Assembly (NCBI RefSeq): GCF_001424045.1
Contig: NZ_LMQB01000027.1
Location: forward strand, 1 to 64,000
Reading direction: 5' to 3'
Source: Rhizobium sp. Leaf371
GTDB taxonomy: Bacteria; Pseudomonadota; Alphaproteobacteria; Rhizobiales; Rhizobiaceae
DNA: 64,000 nt
Below are positions 16,651 through 26,100 of the stretch, in pieces; position 1 is the stretch's first letter, and each line of letters opens with the position of its first letter. The notes under the pieces are model-generated. The model was not told the origin of the DNA. It did no database searches and saw only the letters and a list, made by a program, of their open reading frames with translations. A program made the translations under genes and the position numbers.

Positions 16651-17384
16651 CGGCACGTGAAGCCCTGCCGCGGGCGGAGGCCTCGCCGCTTCTGGTCGGG
16701 TTCGATGCCGACGACACGCTTTGGCAGAACGAGCAGTTCTATCGCCTGACGGAGGAAGCCTTCGCGGCGCTCCTTACCGATCACTGCGACGCGGCCCATC
16801 TGTCCGCGCGTCTGCTGGCGGCCGAGCGCCGCAATCTCGCGCTCTATGGTTTCGGCATCAAGGGCTTTACGCTGTCGATGATCGAAACGGCGCTGGAACT
16901 GACCGATGGCACGCTTCCGGGTCATGTCGTCGGGCGCATTCTGGAGATCGGGCGGGAGATGTTGCGCCATCCGGTCGATCTGCTGCCGGCGGCACGCGAC
17001 ACCCTGGAGGCCGTGGCCGGTCGATACAGGCTGGTGCTGATCACGAAAGGCGATCTGTTCGACCAGGAACGCAAGCTTGCCGCCTCCAGTCTCGGGCCGT
17101 TCTTCGACGGCATCGAGATCGTCAGCGACAAGACGGACGCCACCTATCGCGGCATCTTCGCCCGACATGGCGTGGATGCGCGCCGCTGCGTCATGATCGG
17201 AAACTCGCTGAAGTCCGACATCCTTCCGGTGCTTGCCTGTGGCGGCAGCGCCATCTTCATCCCGCACGACCTGACCTGGGTGCACGAGCACGCCGAGGCG
17301 CCGGTCGATGAACCGCGCTTTTTTCAGGTGGCGGATCTCTCCGCCGTGCCGGATATCCTCGCGGCGATCGACCGGAACGGCTAG
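16647..17384 (+). CDS. HAD family hydrolase
   Basis: 245-residue haloacid dehalogenase-superfamily hydrolase. Motif I is GFDADDTLWQNEQF (nucleophile Asp near residue 19), motif II LVLITKGD, motif III a lysine in VSDKTDATYRGIF, and motif IV MIGNSLKSDILPV. It is probably a phosphatase of small metabolites. The ATG overlaps the preceding stop by 4 bases. Its TAG stop overlaps head-on with the stop of the next gene on the opposite strand within the palindrome CTAG. Confidence 0.88.
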   Translation: MTAREALPRAEASPLLVGFDADDTLWQNEQFYRLTEEAFAALLTDHCDAAHLSARLLAAERRNLALYGFGIKGFTLSMIETALELTDGTLPGHVVGRILEIGREMLRHPVDLLPAARDTLEAVAGRYRLVLITKGDLFDQERKLAASSLGPFFDGIEIVSDKTDATYRGIFARHGVDARRCVMIGNSLKSDILPVLACGGSAIFIPHDLTWVHEHAEAPVDEPRFFQVADLSAVPDILAAIDRNG

Positions 17385-18133
17385 GTGCGCCGGCTGGCCG
17401 CAATGGCATCGAGCATGGCCCGCACATCGGCTTCCGCTGCTGCGAGCACCGCTTCCTCGCGGGCGCGGATGACGAGCTCCGTCGAAAAGGACGTGCCGTC
17501 GAATTTTGGATAGGAGCCGATGCTGGTGTCCGGATGCGCCTTCTGGACCTCACCCAAAGGCCCGCCGATATCGCCCTCGCCGAAGGGCGACGGCACGGAG
17601 CGCGACAGGACGGTGGCGCCCGTTTTCAACGTCGGCAGCACGGCTTCGAGCATCGCCTGAAAAACCTGGGGAACGCCGGCCATGACATAGACATTGCCGA
17701 TGATGAACCCCGGCGCCGTGGAGACGGCGTTCGGAATGTGCGTCGAGCCGTTCGGCATGCGCGCCATGCGGCGGCGCGCCTCGGTGAACTCCAGGTTTCG
17801 ACGGGCATACATGTCCCCCAGCAAGGTCATGGCTTCGGGATCGTGGATGCATTCGACGCCGAAGGCGCGGGACACTGCGTCTGCCGTGATATCGTCATGG
17901 GTCGGGCCGATGCCGCCCGAGGTGAAGACATAGTCGTAATGTCCGCGGAGACCGTTCAGCGCAGCGACGATCGCCTCTTCGTCGTCGGCAACGATTCGCA
18001 CCTCCTTCAGGTCGATGCCCGAGATGGTCAGAAGATCGGCGAGATGCCCGATATTCTTGTCCTTGGTCCGGCCGGAAAGAAGTTCATCACCGATGGCCAG
18101 CATGGCGGCCGTTACGATCGTTTCCGTGGTCAT
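17381..18133 (-). CDS. Molybdopterin-binding (MoaB/CinA N-terminal-like) protein
   Basis: 250 residues with the MoCF/CinA N-terminal fold: AMLAIGDELLSGRTKDKN at the start and YVFTSGGIGPTHDDITADAV near residues 68-87, the usual pterin-binding loop. It lacks the C-terminal deamidase domain of full CinA, so it is the single-domain competence/damage-inducible CinA-like type. The role could be in molybdopterin handling or in pyridine nucleotide repair. It is monocistronic and converges on the HAD gene. Confidence 0.85.
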   Translation of the reverse strand: MTTETIVTAAMLAIGDELLSGRTKDKNIGHLADLLTISGIDLKEVRIVADDEEAIVAALNGLRGHYDYVFTSGGIGPTHDDITADAVSRAFGVECIHDPEAMTLLGDMYARRNLEFTEARRRMARMPNGSTHIPNAVSTAPGFIIGNVYVMAGVPQVFQAMLEAVLPTLKTGATVLSRSVPSPFGEGDIGGPLGEVQKAHPDTSIGSYPKFDGTSFSTELVIRAREEAVLAAAEADVRAMLDAIAASRRT

Positions 18134-18303
18134 CCTGCATTCCCTCGTTCAAATTCGTGCGTTCTTGGGGTCCATCGTTCATCTTGAGATGGCCATTGTC
18201 AAATATTAGCGAACAGTCTGTTATCCCCAGCGTTTCTGACAGCGTCCGTGGGACGTGCTACAGAGGCGCTACTGCATTTACGCCCATCCTTTAGGAGATG
18301 ACG

Positions 18304-18903
18304 ATGGCAAAAGTTCTGGTTCTCTACTACTCGGCCTACGGTCACATCGAAGCCATGGCCTATGCGGTCGCGGAAGGTGCGAAGGCAGAAGGTGCCGACG
18401 TCGTCGTGAAGCGTGTACCCGAACTCGTCCCGGACGATGTCGCCAAGGCGTCGCACTACAAGATGGATCAGGCCGCACCGATTGCAACGGCGGCGGAACT
18501 GGCCGATTACGACGCGATCATCTTCGGCTGCGGCACGCGATATGGCGGCTTTGCCTCGCAGATGCGCAACTTCATCGACCAGACCGGCGGCCTGTGGTTC
18601 TCCGGGGCGCTCGTCGGCAAGGTCGGATCGGCCTTCACGTCTTCGGCCACCCAACACGGCGGCCAGGAATCGACGCTTCTCTCCTTCATTCCGACGCTGC
18701 TGCATCACGGCATGGTCGTCGTCGGCCTGCCCTACGCCTTCCAGGGCCAGATGGGCCTTGAAGAGATCAAGGGCGGCACGCCTTATGGCGCCTCCACGAT
18801 CACCGGTGGTGACGGCTCGCGCATGCCCTCCGAAATCGAACTCGAAGGCGCACGCTATCAGGGCGCGCATGTCGCCAAGATTGCGGCCAAGCTGTCGGCC
18901 TGA
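18304..18903 (+). CDS. wrbA: NAD(P)H:quinone oxidoreductase WrbA
   Basis: 199-residue flavodoxin-like FMN protein that reduces quinones by two electrons and avoids semiquinone radicals. Visible are [13 protein letters not shown] (FMN phosphate loop), [19 protein letters not shown], and [14 protein letters not shown]. The ATG at 18304 is chosen because AGGAG at 18292-18296 is well spaced to it; ATG 18298 is too close. It is followed by a strong terminator and appears monocistronic. Confidence 0.95.
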   Translation: MAKVLVLYYSAYGHIEAMAYAVAEGAKAEGADVVVKRVPELVPDDVAKASHYKMDQAAPIATAAELADYDAIIFGCGTRYGGFASQMRNFIDQTGGLWFSGALVGKVGSAFTSSATQHGGQESTLLSFIPTLLHHGMVVVGLPYAFQGQMGLEEIKGGTPYGASTITGGDGSRMPSEIELEGARYQGAHVAKIAAKLSA

Positions 18904-18932
18904 TCCGAGCAGCCTCCTCGATACCTTGCAAG

Positions 18933-18964
18933 GGCCGTCCGCACAGTGCTGCGGGCGGCCTTTT
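18933..18964 (+). terminator. Rho-independent terminator of wrbA
   Basis: GGCCGTCCGC (18933-18942), an 8-base loop and GCGGGCGGCC (18951-18960) form a 10-bp stem with one G-T wobble, followed by TTTT. Confidence 0.85.
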
Positions 18965-19114
18965 CCGTATGGGAGCACCGCTCGCCTCTCAGGGCCGATT
19001 GCAAGCGGCTACGGCTTCGACGACCCTGGTCTTCGCCGCCTGTTTTTCATCGGACTTGCGCGACTCGGCGGGATACCCGAGTGATGCCGCATCCGCAGAC
19101 CGTTGAGGATCGTC

Positions 19115-19603
19115 ATGACAGCCACCTCGCCACTCGAAAACCCGCGTCCGCTCGTCTTCTTCGCGGCATTTTCGGCGGGCGGGCTGCTGACGCTGATGGT
19201 GCATTTCAACGGCGAACTTGCCCGCTATGGCAATCCGCTCTTCTCATCCTGGACGGCCCATGGCACGGGCACGATCGCAGCGATCGTCTTTCTCGGCCTT
19301 CTTTACCGGCGCGGTCGCGTGATGACGGAGGGCCGCCCCCCCGCGCCGCTCTGGGCCTATCTCGGCGGCCTCTCCGGTGCAGCGACGGTGATGCTGTCAT
19401 CGACCGCCGTCAACTCGCCGCTCGCCCTTGCAGGCACCCTGTCGCTCGGCCTGTCCGGACAGGCGATCTTCAGCCTTGCAGCGGATCATTGGGGTCTCTT
19501 CGGCCTGCCGAAGCGGCGGCTGACGGCCCGCAACCTTGTGGCTCTCGCTCTGATCATTGCCGGAAGCGCGCTCATTATCCTGGAAGGGCGGAATCCGGCA
19601 TGA
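19115..19603 (+). CDS. DMT family transporter, DUF606/YdcZ-like, first of a pair
   Basis: 162 residues with about five hydrophobic helices, matching the DUF606 (YdcZ) half-size relatives of drug/metabolite transporters. The segment LMVHFNGELARYGNPLFSSWTAHGTGTIAA is characteristic. GAGG lies 6 bases before the ATG at 19115, so an in-frame TTG at 19103 is rejected. The next gene, of the same family, overlaps by 4 bases, so the two probably form a heteromeric transporter. Substrate unknown. Confidence 0.85.
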   Translation: MTATSPLENPRPLVFFAAFSAGGLLTLMVHFNGELARYGNPLFSSWTAHGTGTIAAIVFLGLLYRRGRVMTEGRPPAPLWAYLGGLSGAATVMLSSTAVNSPLALAGTLSLGLSGQAIFSLAADHWGLFGLPKRRLTARNLVALALIIAGSALIILEGRNPA

Positions 19604-20028
19604 TCGTCGCGGTCCTTCTTGCCTGTTCGGCCGGCATCCTCATCGGCATCAGCCGCCAGATCAACGGGCGCCTCAGCCTCTCGACGTCGCCTCTCATCGC
19701 ATCCTTCTGGAACCACGTCGTCGGCTTCGCTTTCCTGACGGTTCTCGGCCTCGCGCTCGGGGGTCTGCTACCGGAGGGTGTGGGACAGGTGCCGTGGTAC
19801 GACTATCTCGGTGGGCCAATCGGCGTCGTCTTCGTTGCCGCGGGCAGTTGGGTGATCGCGCGGATCGGCGCGGTCAACACCGCCCTGATGATGATCGGCG
19901 GTCAGATGGTCTCCAGCGTCCTTCTCGACCTCGCTCTCTCGGTGCCGACCGCCCTTCTCCCGACGGGACTGGGTGTCGCCCTCGTCCTTGCCGGGATCGC
20001 ACTGTCCCAAGGCAAGCGGCGATCCTGA
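19600..20028 (+). CDS. DMT family transporter, DUF606/YdcZ-like, second of a pair
   Basis: 142 residues and about five membrane helices; GISRQINGRLSLSTSPLIASFWNHVVGF near the start and NTALMMIGGQMVSSVLLDL later are typical of the family. The inverted arrangement of two half-size genes with an ATGA overlap supports a dimeric pump. The start is the overlapping ATG; the long frame back to 18946 is an artefact of the first gene. Confidence 0.85.
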   Translation: MIVAVLLACSAGILIGISRQINGRLSLSTSPLIASFWNHVVGFAFLTVLGLALGGLLPEGVGQVPWYDYLGGPIGVVFVAAGSWVIARIGAVNTALMMIGGQMVSSVLLDLALSVPTALLPTGLGVALVLAGIALSQGKRRS

Positions 20029-20040
20029 CGCGCGCACCCG

Positions 20041-21153
20041 TTACCTGCCGGCAAGGCTTTTCGAGAAGCCGGTGGTAAAGGTCACGCCCCCCTCTTCGCC
20101 GACGGCCTCCCCGAGAGCGACCTCCATGCGCGTCTCCGTCACCCGGACGACCGCAAAGCCACCCTTGAAGGCAGCCTTCGGCTTGAAGACGTCGATACCG
20201 CCGACCTTGTAGGCCATCGGCGTATCGTGCTCGTGGCCATGGAAGATGCCGATGACGTTGTAGCCCTTCAGAATATCGAGAAGTGCCGCCCGCTCGGCGT
20301 CGCTCCACCAATGCGGCTCGCCGGTTCCCTGATCGTCGAAGGTCTCGTGGCCGGCATCCCAGCGCTCGATCGAGAACGCGTCCCAGCCATAATGCTGAAA
20401 CAGAACGACGGGACGCCCGTCGGCCGCGGAGGTCGCAAGGTCTTTCTTCAGCCAGTCGAGCCCGCTGACGGCACCCTTCCGGTCATCGCCGCCGAAGCGC
20501 TGAAGCTGCACGAGGTGAAGCCGTCCCCAGTTCCAGGCGTAATTGTCCGAATCGACATCGTAATTGTCGGCGGGAAGCGATGGCGTGAAAAAGACGCTCG
20601 GACGGTGATTGACCTCGACATAGTCGCGGAGTTCCCGTCGGTACCAGTCGGGATGGCTCGGTGGACCATCCTGGTCGAGATCGTGATTGCCGAGGCCGAC
20701 ATAGACCGGCATGTGCACGTGCTGGGGGTCCGTTCCCTGGGCATAGCGCTGACTGAACTGGCGCAGTTGCCACCCCTCGCCTGGCATGGCCACCTGCCCG
20801 CCGCCATCATCGGTGATATCGCCGCCCAGGACGAGACCGGCGGGCGGACCGACCATCCGGCCGGCGCTTGTCAGCCCGCTCGGTGCGCCGGCGATCATGT
20901 TTGGCCAGAGCTGGGCCGGAAGGCCGTTCAGGGCACGGATGTGCCGCAGAAGCGCCGCATCCGTCTTGCCTTCCGCCTGGCAATCCGGCGAGAGGCCTTC
21001 CGCCATGCGGCAGGCATGGACGTCCGTGGCAAAGACGAAGGTCACATCCGTCTCCGCCTGCTGCGCCTGTACGGGAGGCACGACGAGAAACATCACCATC
21101 GACGCGATCTTCGCTGCGTCGATCGGGCGGAGATTCCTGCCGGGCTGCTCCAT
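20041..21153 (-). CDS. Exported metallophosphoesterase (calcineurin-like)
   Basis: About 370 residues with an N-terminal hydrophobic signal (SMVMFLVVPPVQAQQ, cleavage after AQA). Calcineurin-like metal motifs appear in order: FATDVH, VLGGDITDD, GLGNHDLDQDG, LFQHYGWD and GIFHGHEHDTP, giving the expected two-metal centre. The family hydrolyses phosphomono- or diesters; a periplasmic substrate is likely but unknown. Three consecutive ATGs occur at 21159, 21156 and 21153; GGGAG directly before the first makes the third best spaced. Confidence 0.85.
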   Translation of the reverse strand: MEQPGRNLRPIDAAKIASMVMFLVVPPVQAQQAETDVTFVFATDVHACRMAEGLSPDCQAEGKTDAALLRHIRALNGLPAQLWPNMIAGAPSGLTSAGRMVGPPAGLVLGGDITDDGGGQVAMPGEGWQLRQFSQRYAQGTDPQHVHMPVYVGLGNHDLDQDGPPSHPDWYRRELRDYVEVNHRPSVFFTPSLPADNYDVDSDNYAWNWGRLHLVQLQRFGGDDRKGAVSGLDWLKKDLATSAADGRPVVLFQHYGWDAFSIERWDAGHETFDDQGTGEPHWWSDAERAALLDILKGYNVIGIFHGHEHDTPMAYKVGGIDVFKPKAAFKGGFAVVRVTETRMEVALGEAVGEEGGVTFTTGFSKSLAGR

Positions 21154-21341
21154 CATCATCTCCCATCGAACCTTCGAGAATTCGGTTCATCTCCGTGCTA
21201 GCATGATCGTTGCGGGCCGCAAGAGCCAGCGCCCCGCCATCCGGCCGGCGCGAGCGGTCTGCCGCCTCCGGAACGAACGCCGCCTGTCGTCCGTTACCCC
21301 GCAGGCGGAGACCGCCACAACGGACAGAGAGGGAGACAAGC

Positions 21342-21587
21342 ATGGTCAAGGTCGTTTACGAGATCGTCGAGCACGATGGCGGGTGGGCCTATAAGGTCGG
21401 CGACGTCTTCTCGGAGAGTTTTCCGACCCCTGAGCACGCCTTGCACGCGGCCAAGGCCGCAGCGGCCGAGCAGCAGGTTGGCGGATCGGATGAAGAAATC
21501 AGCTTCCAGGACGCCTCCGGCCAGTGGCACGAAGAACATGCCAGCGGCGGCGATCGCCCGGAAGCCGTTGTCGAAGATAAGGGCTGA
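21342..21587 (+). CDS. DUF2188-like small protein (81 aa)
   Basis: Small acidic protein with a double-stranded motif VYEIVEHDGGWAYKVGDVFSESFPTPEHALHAAKAAA, as in the DUF2188 family, where a Gly-Trp pair follows the first strand. The C-terminus is polar and likely disordered. GGGAGA precedes the ATG. A perfect 10-bp hairpin lies 18 bases downstream. Function unknown. Confidence 0.75.
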   Translation: MVKVVYEIVEHDGGWAYKVGDVFSESFPTPEHALHAAKAAAAEQQVGGSDEEISFQDASGQWHEEHASGGDRPEAVVEDKG

Positions 21588-21605
21588 ACGTCGAAAATTT
21601 ATGGT

Positions 21606-21631
21606 GCCTCTCTCCCGTTAAGGAGAGAGGC
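21606..21631. terminator. Perfect 10-bp hairpin after the DUF2188-like gene
   Basis: GCCTCTCTCC (21606-21615), a 6-base loop and GGAGAGAGGC (21622-21631), followed only by TTAAGGTTT rather than a T-run. It may terminate or protect the transcript end. Confidence 0.5.
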
Positions 21632-21799
21632 TTAAGGTTTAGGTGATGAAACCGCCGATGTGCGGATCGGCACAGTCTCTATCTCGCGTAAGGCACGGCT
21701 TTGCAACGTGAAGCTGTTGTTAAGCTTTACGGGAAGGGTTAACCGGTCGCCGTTGCGGCTTGACGAAATCCTCTTGGTATCGGAAAGACTGTAGCCACT

Positions 21800-21884
21800 G
21801 CGGACGTGGCGAAACTGGTAGACGCAAGAGACTTAAAATCTCTCGAGGAGACTCGTACGGGTTCGACCCCCGTCGTCCGCACCA
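21800..21884 (+). tRNA. tRNA-Leu (anticodon TAA)
   Basis: 85-nt class II tRNA. The acceptor stem GCGGACG pairs with CGTCCGC before ACCA; the anticodon loop CTTAAAA contains TAA; a long variable arm and GGTTCGACCCC T-arm follow. The CCA end is encoded. Confidence 0.97.
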
Positions 21885-21993
21885 GACACGACACGCACCC
21901 CTTGTCTTGCCCGGCTTGAAAATGGTCGGGCTTTGTCGCAAAACCGCTCCTCCGTCAGACACGACATCTGCAAAGATATGCTTGGAGCCCGCC

Positions 21994-22491
21994 ATGTCCC
22001 TTCCCGAAAAAGCCTTTCCCGTCTCCTGGGATCAGTTTCACCGCGATGCGCGTGCGCTTGCCTGGCGTCTGGCGGATCAGGGCATGGAGTGGAAAGCGAT
22101 CGTCTGCATCACCCGCGGCGGTCTTGTTCCCGCTGCGATCATCTCGCGGGAATTGAACATCCGCATGATCGAGACGGTCTGCGTTGCGTCCTATCACGAT
22201 TATGACTCGCAGGGGCAGATGCAGGTGATCAAGTCCATTTCTGAGGAGATCCGCGCGGACGGCGGCGAGCGCGTCCTCATCGTCGACGACCTGACCGACA
22301 CCGGCAAGACCGCTGCCATCGTGCGGGCCATGCTGCCGAAAGCGCATTTTGCAGCGGTCTATGCAAAGCCGAAAGGGCGTCCGCAGGTCGATACCTTCGT
22401 GACCGAAGTCAGCCAGGATACGTGGATCTACTTTCCCTGGGACATGGGTTTCTCCTATCAGGAGCCGATCGCCAAGGGATCGCGCGGATAG
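21994..22491 (+). CDS. gpt: Xanthine (guanine) phosphoribosyltransferase
   Basis: 165-residue purine salvage enzyme that joins xanthine or guanine to PRPP. The PRPP-binding motif [14 protein letters not shown] lies near residues 88-101, and the N-terminal [19 protein letters not shown] matches the family. Length is close to that of E. coli Gpt. The ATG at 21994 is chosen over the frame that would run through the tRNA gene. It is monocistronic. Confidence 0.93.
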   Translation: MSLPEKAFPVSWDQFHRDARALAWRLADQGMEWKAIVCITRGGLVPAAIISRELNIRMIETVCVASYHDYDSQGQMQVIKSISEEIRADGGERVLIVDDLTDTGKTAAIVRAMLPKAHFAAVYAKPKGRPQVDTFVTEVSQDTWIYFPWDMGFSYQEPIAKGSRG

Positions 22492-22713
22492 GCTTTGCGA
22501 CCGGGACGGGTGGCAACAGGGCGTTACCCGTCCGACTCTGCCCGCGGGCAGACTGCACCGTCATGTCCGACACATCCGACATGACAGAAGATTGCATGCG
22601 ATCCCGGATCTCCCCAAGTTTTTGTCCACAAGTTTTAACGGAACGAACAGCCGTTTCGATAAGTGCGAACTGCAAGTGACTGATTTCTTTACGTCCCGAA
22701 TTTTCTTCGGGTT

Positions 22714-22729
22714 TCCACAAGATATAGTC
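22714..22729. promoter_or_regulatory. Distal NrdR-like box
   Basis: TCCACAAGATATAGTC; read on the minus strand its core CTATATCTTGTG matches 11 of 12 core positions of the NrdR consensus CwAtATaTwGwg. It lies about 390 bases before nrdJ. Confidence 0.4.
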
Positions 22730-22956
22730 GCCAGTGGAGGATGAGACGCAAGTCCTTGACGACGGCATCGGACTCGCGGTTAATCATTTTCGAAGCTGGC
22801 ATGACGCCAGACGACGGCCCCGGCGGCGGCTTGCCCCGTCCTGCGCTATCATTCCAAATCTGCTGGAGATCCTGCCTTGCGGCGGGAACGCGTGTTGAAA
22901 ATGACGCATCGAAAAAATATCACGCTCGCAGCATCAATGATCAAATTGATCAAAAT

Positions 22957-23002
22957 CCCTACATCTTGTAGGTAGACGATAAAAGAACACTATATAAAGG
23001 AC
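22957..23002 (+). promoter_or_regulatory. nrdJ promoter with paired NrdR-like boxes
   Basis: Box A is centred on CCTACATCTTGTAGG (22958-22972, a perfect 6-bp inverted repeat). Box B is ACACTATATAAAGGAC (22987-23002). Their core centres are 31 bases apart, the spacing typical of NrdR box pairs. They overlap a plausible promoter TTGTAG (22967-22972) -N18- TATATA (22991-22996), so bound NrdR would block RNA polymerase. Box A matches about 9 of 12 core positions, so the call rests on the pairing. Confidence 0.5.
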
Positions 23003-23113
23003 ACCATGACGGGTGTCCGCAGAAACGGATCACCGGCTGGCGATGTCGCTTCCCGGAGGGATATTTGCGTGCCTGAGAAGCGCATGCCTCGGACAGAATA
23101 AGGATTGGGACAG

Positions 23114-26100
23114 ATGCAGATCGAACGTCGCTTTACCAAGGCCGGCCAATCGGCCTACGCAGACATCGCGTTCCGCAAGGCGGTGAGCGAAATCAAGAAC
23201 CCGGATGGCTCTATCGTCTTCCGGCTTGCCGATATCGATGTGCCTGCCCAGTTCAGCCAGGTGGCAGCCGACATTCTGGCCCAAAAATATTTCCGCAAGG
23301 CCGGCGTGCCCGCGCGCCTGAAAAAGGTCGAGGAAAACGCCGTCCCGTCATGGCTGTGGCGCTCCGTTGCCGACGAGGCCGCGTTGAAGGACGTTCCGAA
23401 GGACGAGCATTACGGTTCCGAAACCGATGCGCGCCAGGTCTTCGATCGCCTTGCCGGCACCTGGACCTATTGGGGCTGGAAGGGCAACTACTTCGCTTCC
23501 GAAGACGATGCCCTCGCCTTCCGCGACGAGCTCGCCTACATGCTGGCGACGCAGCGCGTGGCGCCGAACTCGCCGCAATGGTTCAACACCGGCCTGCATT
23601 GGGCCTATGGCATCGACGGTCCCGGTCAGGGCCATTTCTATGTCGATCCCTTCACCGGCAAGCTGGTCAAGTCGAAGTCGTCCTACGAACACCCGCAGCC
23701 GCATGCCTGCTTCATCCAGTCGGTCGGTGACGATCTCGTCAACGAAGGCGGGATCATGGACCTCTGGGTGCGCGAAGCGCGCCTCTTCAAGTATGGTTCC
23801 GGCACGGGCTCGAACTTCTCCTACCTGCGCGGCGAAGGCGAAAAACTCTCGGGCGGCGGCAAGTCCTCCGGCCTGATGAGCTTCCTGAAGATCGGCGACC
23901 GCGCCGCCGGCGCGATCAAGTCGGGCGGCACGACGCGCCGCGCCGCCAAGATGGTGGTCGTCGATATCGACCATCCCGATATCGAGGACTACATCAACTG
24001 GAAGGTGAAGGAAGAGCAGAAAGTCGCCGCCCTCGTCACCGGCTCGAAGATCGTCGCCCAGCACCTCAAGGCCATCATGAAGGCCTGCGTGAACTGCGAC
24101 GGTCCGGATGGCGCCTGCTACGACCCGAACGAGAACCCGGCCCTGAAGCGCGAGATCAAGGCTGCCAAGAAGGACCAGGTTTCGGAAAACTACATTCAGC
24201 GCGTCATCCAGTTCGCCCGCCAGGGCTACAAGGATATCGACTTCAAGACCTATGACACGGATTGGGATTCGGAAGCCTATCTCACGGTCTCCGGCCAGAA
24301 TTCCAACAACTCCGTCTCGCTGCGCGACGACTTCCTGCGTGCCGTCGAGGCCGACGGCGACTGGAACCTGACCGCCCGCAAGGACGGCCGCGTCATGAAG
24401 ACGCTGAAGGCGCGCGATCTGTGGGAAAGCATCTCCTACGCCGCCTGGGCATCGGCCGATCCGGGCCTGCACTTCAACACGACCATGAACGACTGGCACA
24501 CCTGCCCGGCCGCCGGCTCCATCCGCGCGTCCAACCCGTGCTCGGAATACATGTTCCTCGACGACACCGCCTGCAACCTGGCGTCGCTGAACCTTCTGCA
24601 GTTCAAGGACCAGACCACCAAGAACATCGACATCGCCGATTACGAACATGCCGTCCGGCTCTGGACGATCGTGCTCGAAATCTCGGTGATGATGGCGCAG
24701 TTCCCGTCGAAGGAAATCGCCGAGCGCTCCTACGAATACCGCACGCTCGGGCTCGGCTATGCCAATATCGGCGGCCTGCTGATGTCATCCGGCATTCCCT
24801 ATGACAGCAAGGAAGGCCGTGCGATCGCCGGTGCCCTGACAGCCGTCATGACGGGCGTTTCCTATGCGACCTCGGCCGAAATCGCCGCCAAGCTTGGCCC
24901 CTTCCCCGGCTTCAAGCCGAACCGCGACAACATGCTGCGCGTCATTCGCAACCATGCCCGCGCTGCCCGCGGCGAAGCGAACGGCTATGAAGGCCTGTCG
25001 GTTGCCCCCGTGCCGCTGGTCCATGCCGAATGCCCGGACCAGACGCTGGTCACGCATGCCGTCGCCGCCTGGGAAAAGGCCCTGTCGCTCGGCGAACAGC
25101 ATGGCTATCGCAATGCCCAGGTGTCCGTCATCGCGCCGACAGGCACGATCGGTCTCGTCATGGATTGCGACACCACCGGCATCGAGCCCGATTTCGCGCT
25201 CGTGAAGTTCAAGAAGCTCGCCGGCGGCGGCTACTTCAAGATCATCAACCGCGCCGTTCCCGAAGCCCTGCGCACGCTCGGCTATTCGGAAAGCCAGATC
25301 GCCGAGATCGAGGCCTATGCCGTCGGTCACGGCAACATCAACCAGGCGCCCGCCGTCAACCCGGGCTCGCTGCGGGCCAAGGGCTTCACCGACGACAAGA
25401 TCGAGGCCATCAACGGCGCCACCAAGGCTGCCTTCGACATCAAGTTCGTCTTCAACCAGTGGACGCTCGGCGTCGACTTCCTGAAGGACACGCTGAAAGT
25501 CAGCGACGAGCAGCTCGCCGACATGAGCTTCAACCTGCTGGAGCATATCGGATTCTCCCGCAAGGAAATCGAAGCGGCCAACGTGCATGTCTGCGGTGCG
25601 ATGACGCTGGAAGGCGCCCCCTTCCTGAAGGTCGAACACCTGCCGGTGTTCGATTGCGCCAATCCCTGCGGCAAGATCGGCAAGCGCTATCTCTCGGTCG
25701 ATAGCCATATCCGCATGATGGCAGCCGCTCAGCCGTTCATCTCCGGCGCAATCTCCAAGACGATCAACATGCCGAACGAGGCGACCGTTGAGGACTGCAA
25801 GAACGCCTATATGCTCTCCTGGAAGCTCGCGCTGAAGGCAAACGCCCTCTACCGCGACGGCTCCAAGCTCTCGCAGCCGCTGAACGCCTCGCTGATCGAG
25901 GACGAAGAGGACGAGGATGCTCTGGAGACGCTGATCCAGCAGCCGGCAGCCGCACAAGCGGTTTCGGTCACGGAGAAGATCATCGAGCGTGTGATCGAGC
26001 GGATCACCCGCGAGCGCGAAAAGCTGCCGAACCGCCGCCAGGGCTATACCCAGAAGGCGATCGTCGGCGGACACAAGGTCTATCTGCGCACCGGCGAGTT

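Larger units (their letters stand above)
22492..23113. other. Long intergenic leader between gpt and nrdJ
   Basis: No gene is supported. The left part has three successive dyads: GGACGGGT/ACCCGTCC (22504-22533), the 16-base palindrome TCTGCCCGCGGGCAGA (22537-22552), and TCATGTC/GACATGA (22561-22584). TTGTCCACA near 22622 resembles a DnaA box. A distal NrdR-like box lies at 22714-22729. The right part holds TGATCAAATTGATCA (22938-22952), two further NrdR-like boxes over the promoter, and a hairpin GGACACC/GGTGTCC at 22999-23018. No cobalamin riboswitch box was found. Confidence 0.6.

Noticed and set aside
22409-22768. 119-codon minus-strand frame over the gpt 3' end and spacer
   Set aside because: It overlaps gpt and the dyad region, and has no ribosome site or family resemblance.
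22492-23113. Cobalamin riboswitch before nrdJ
   Set aside because: Looked for because the enzyme needs adenosylcobalamin, but no B12-box sequence was found on either strand.
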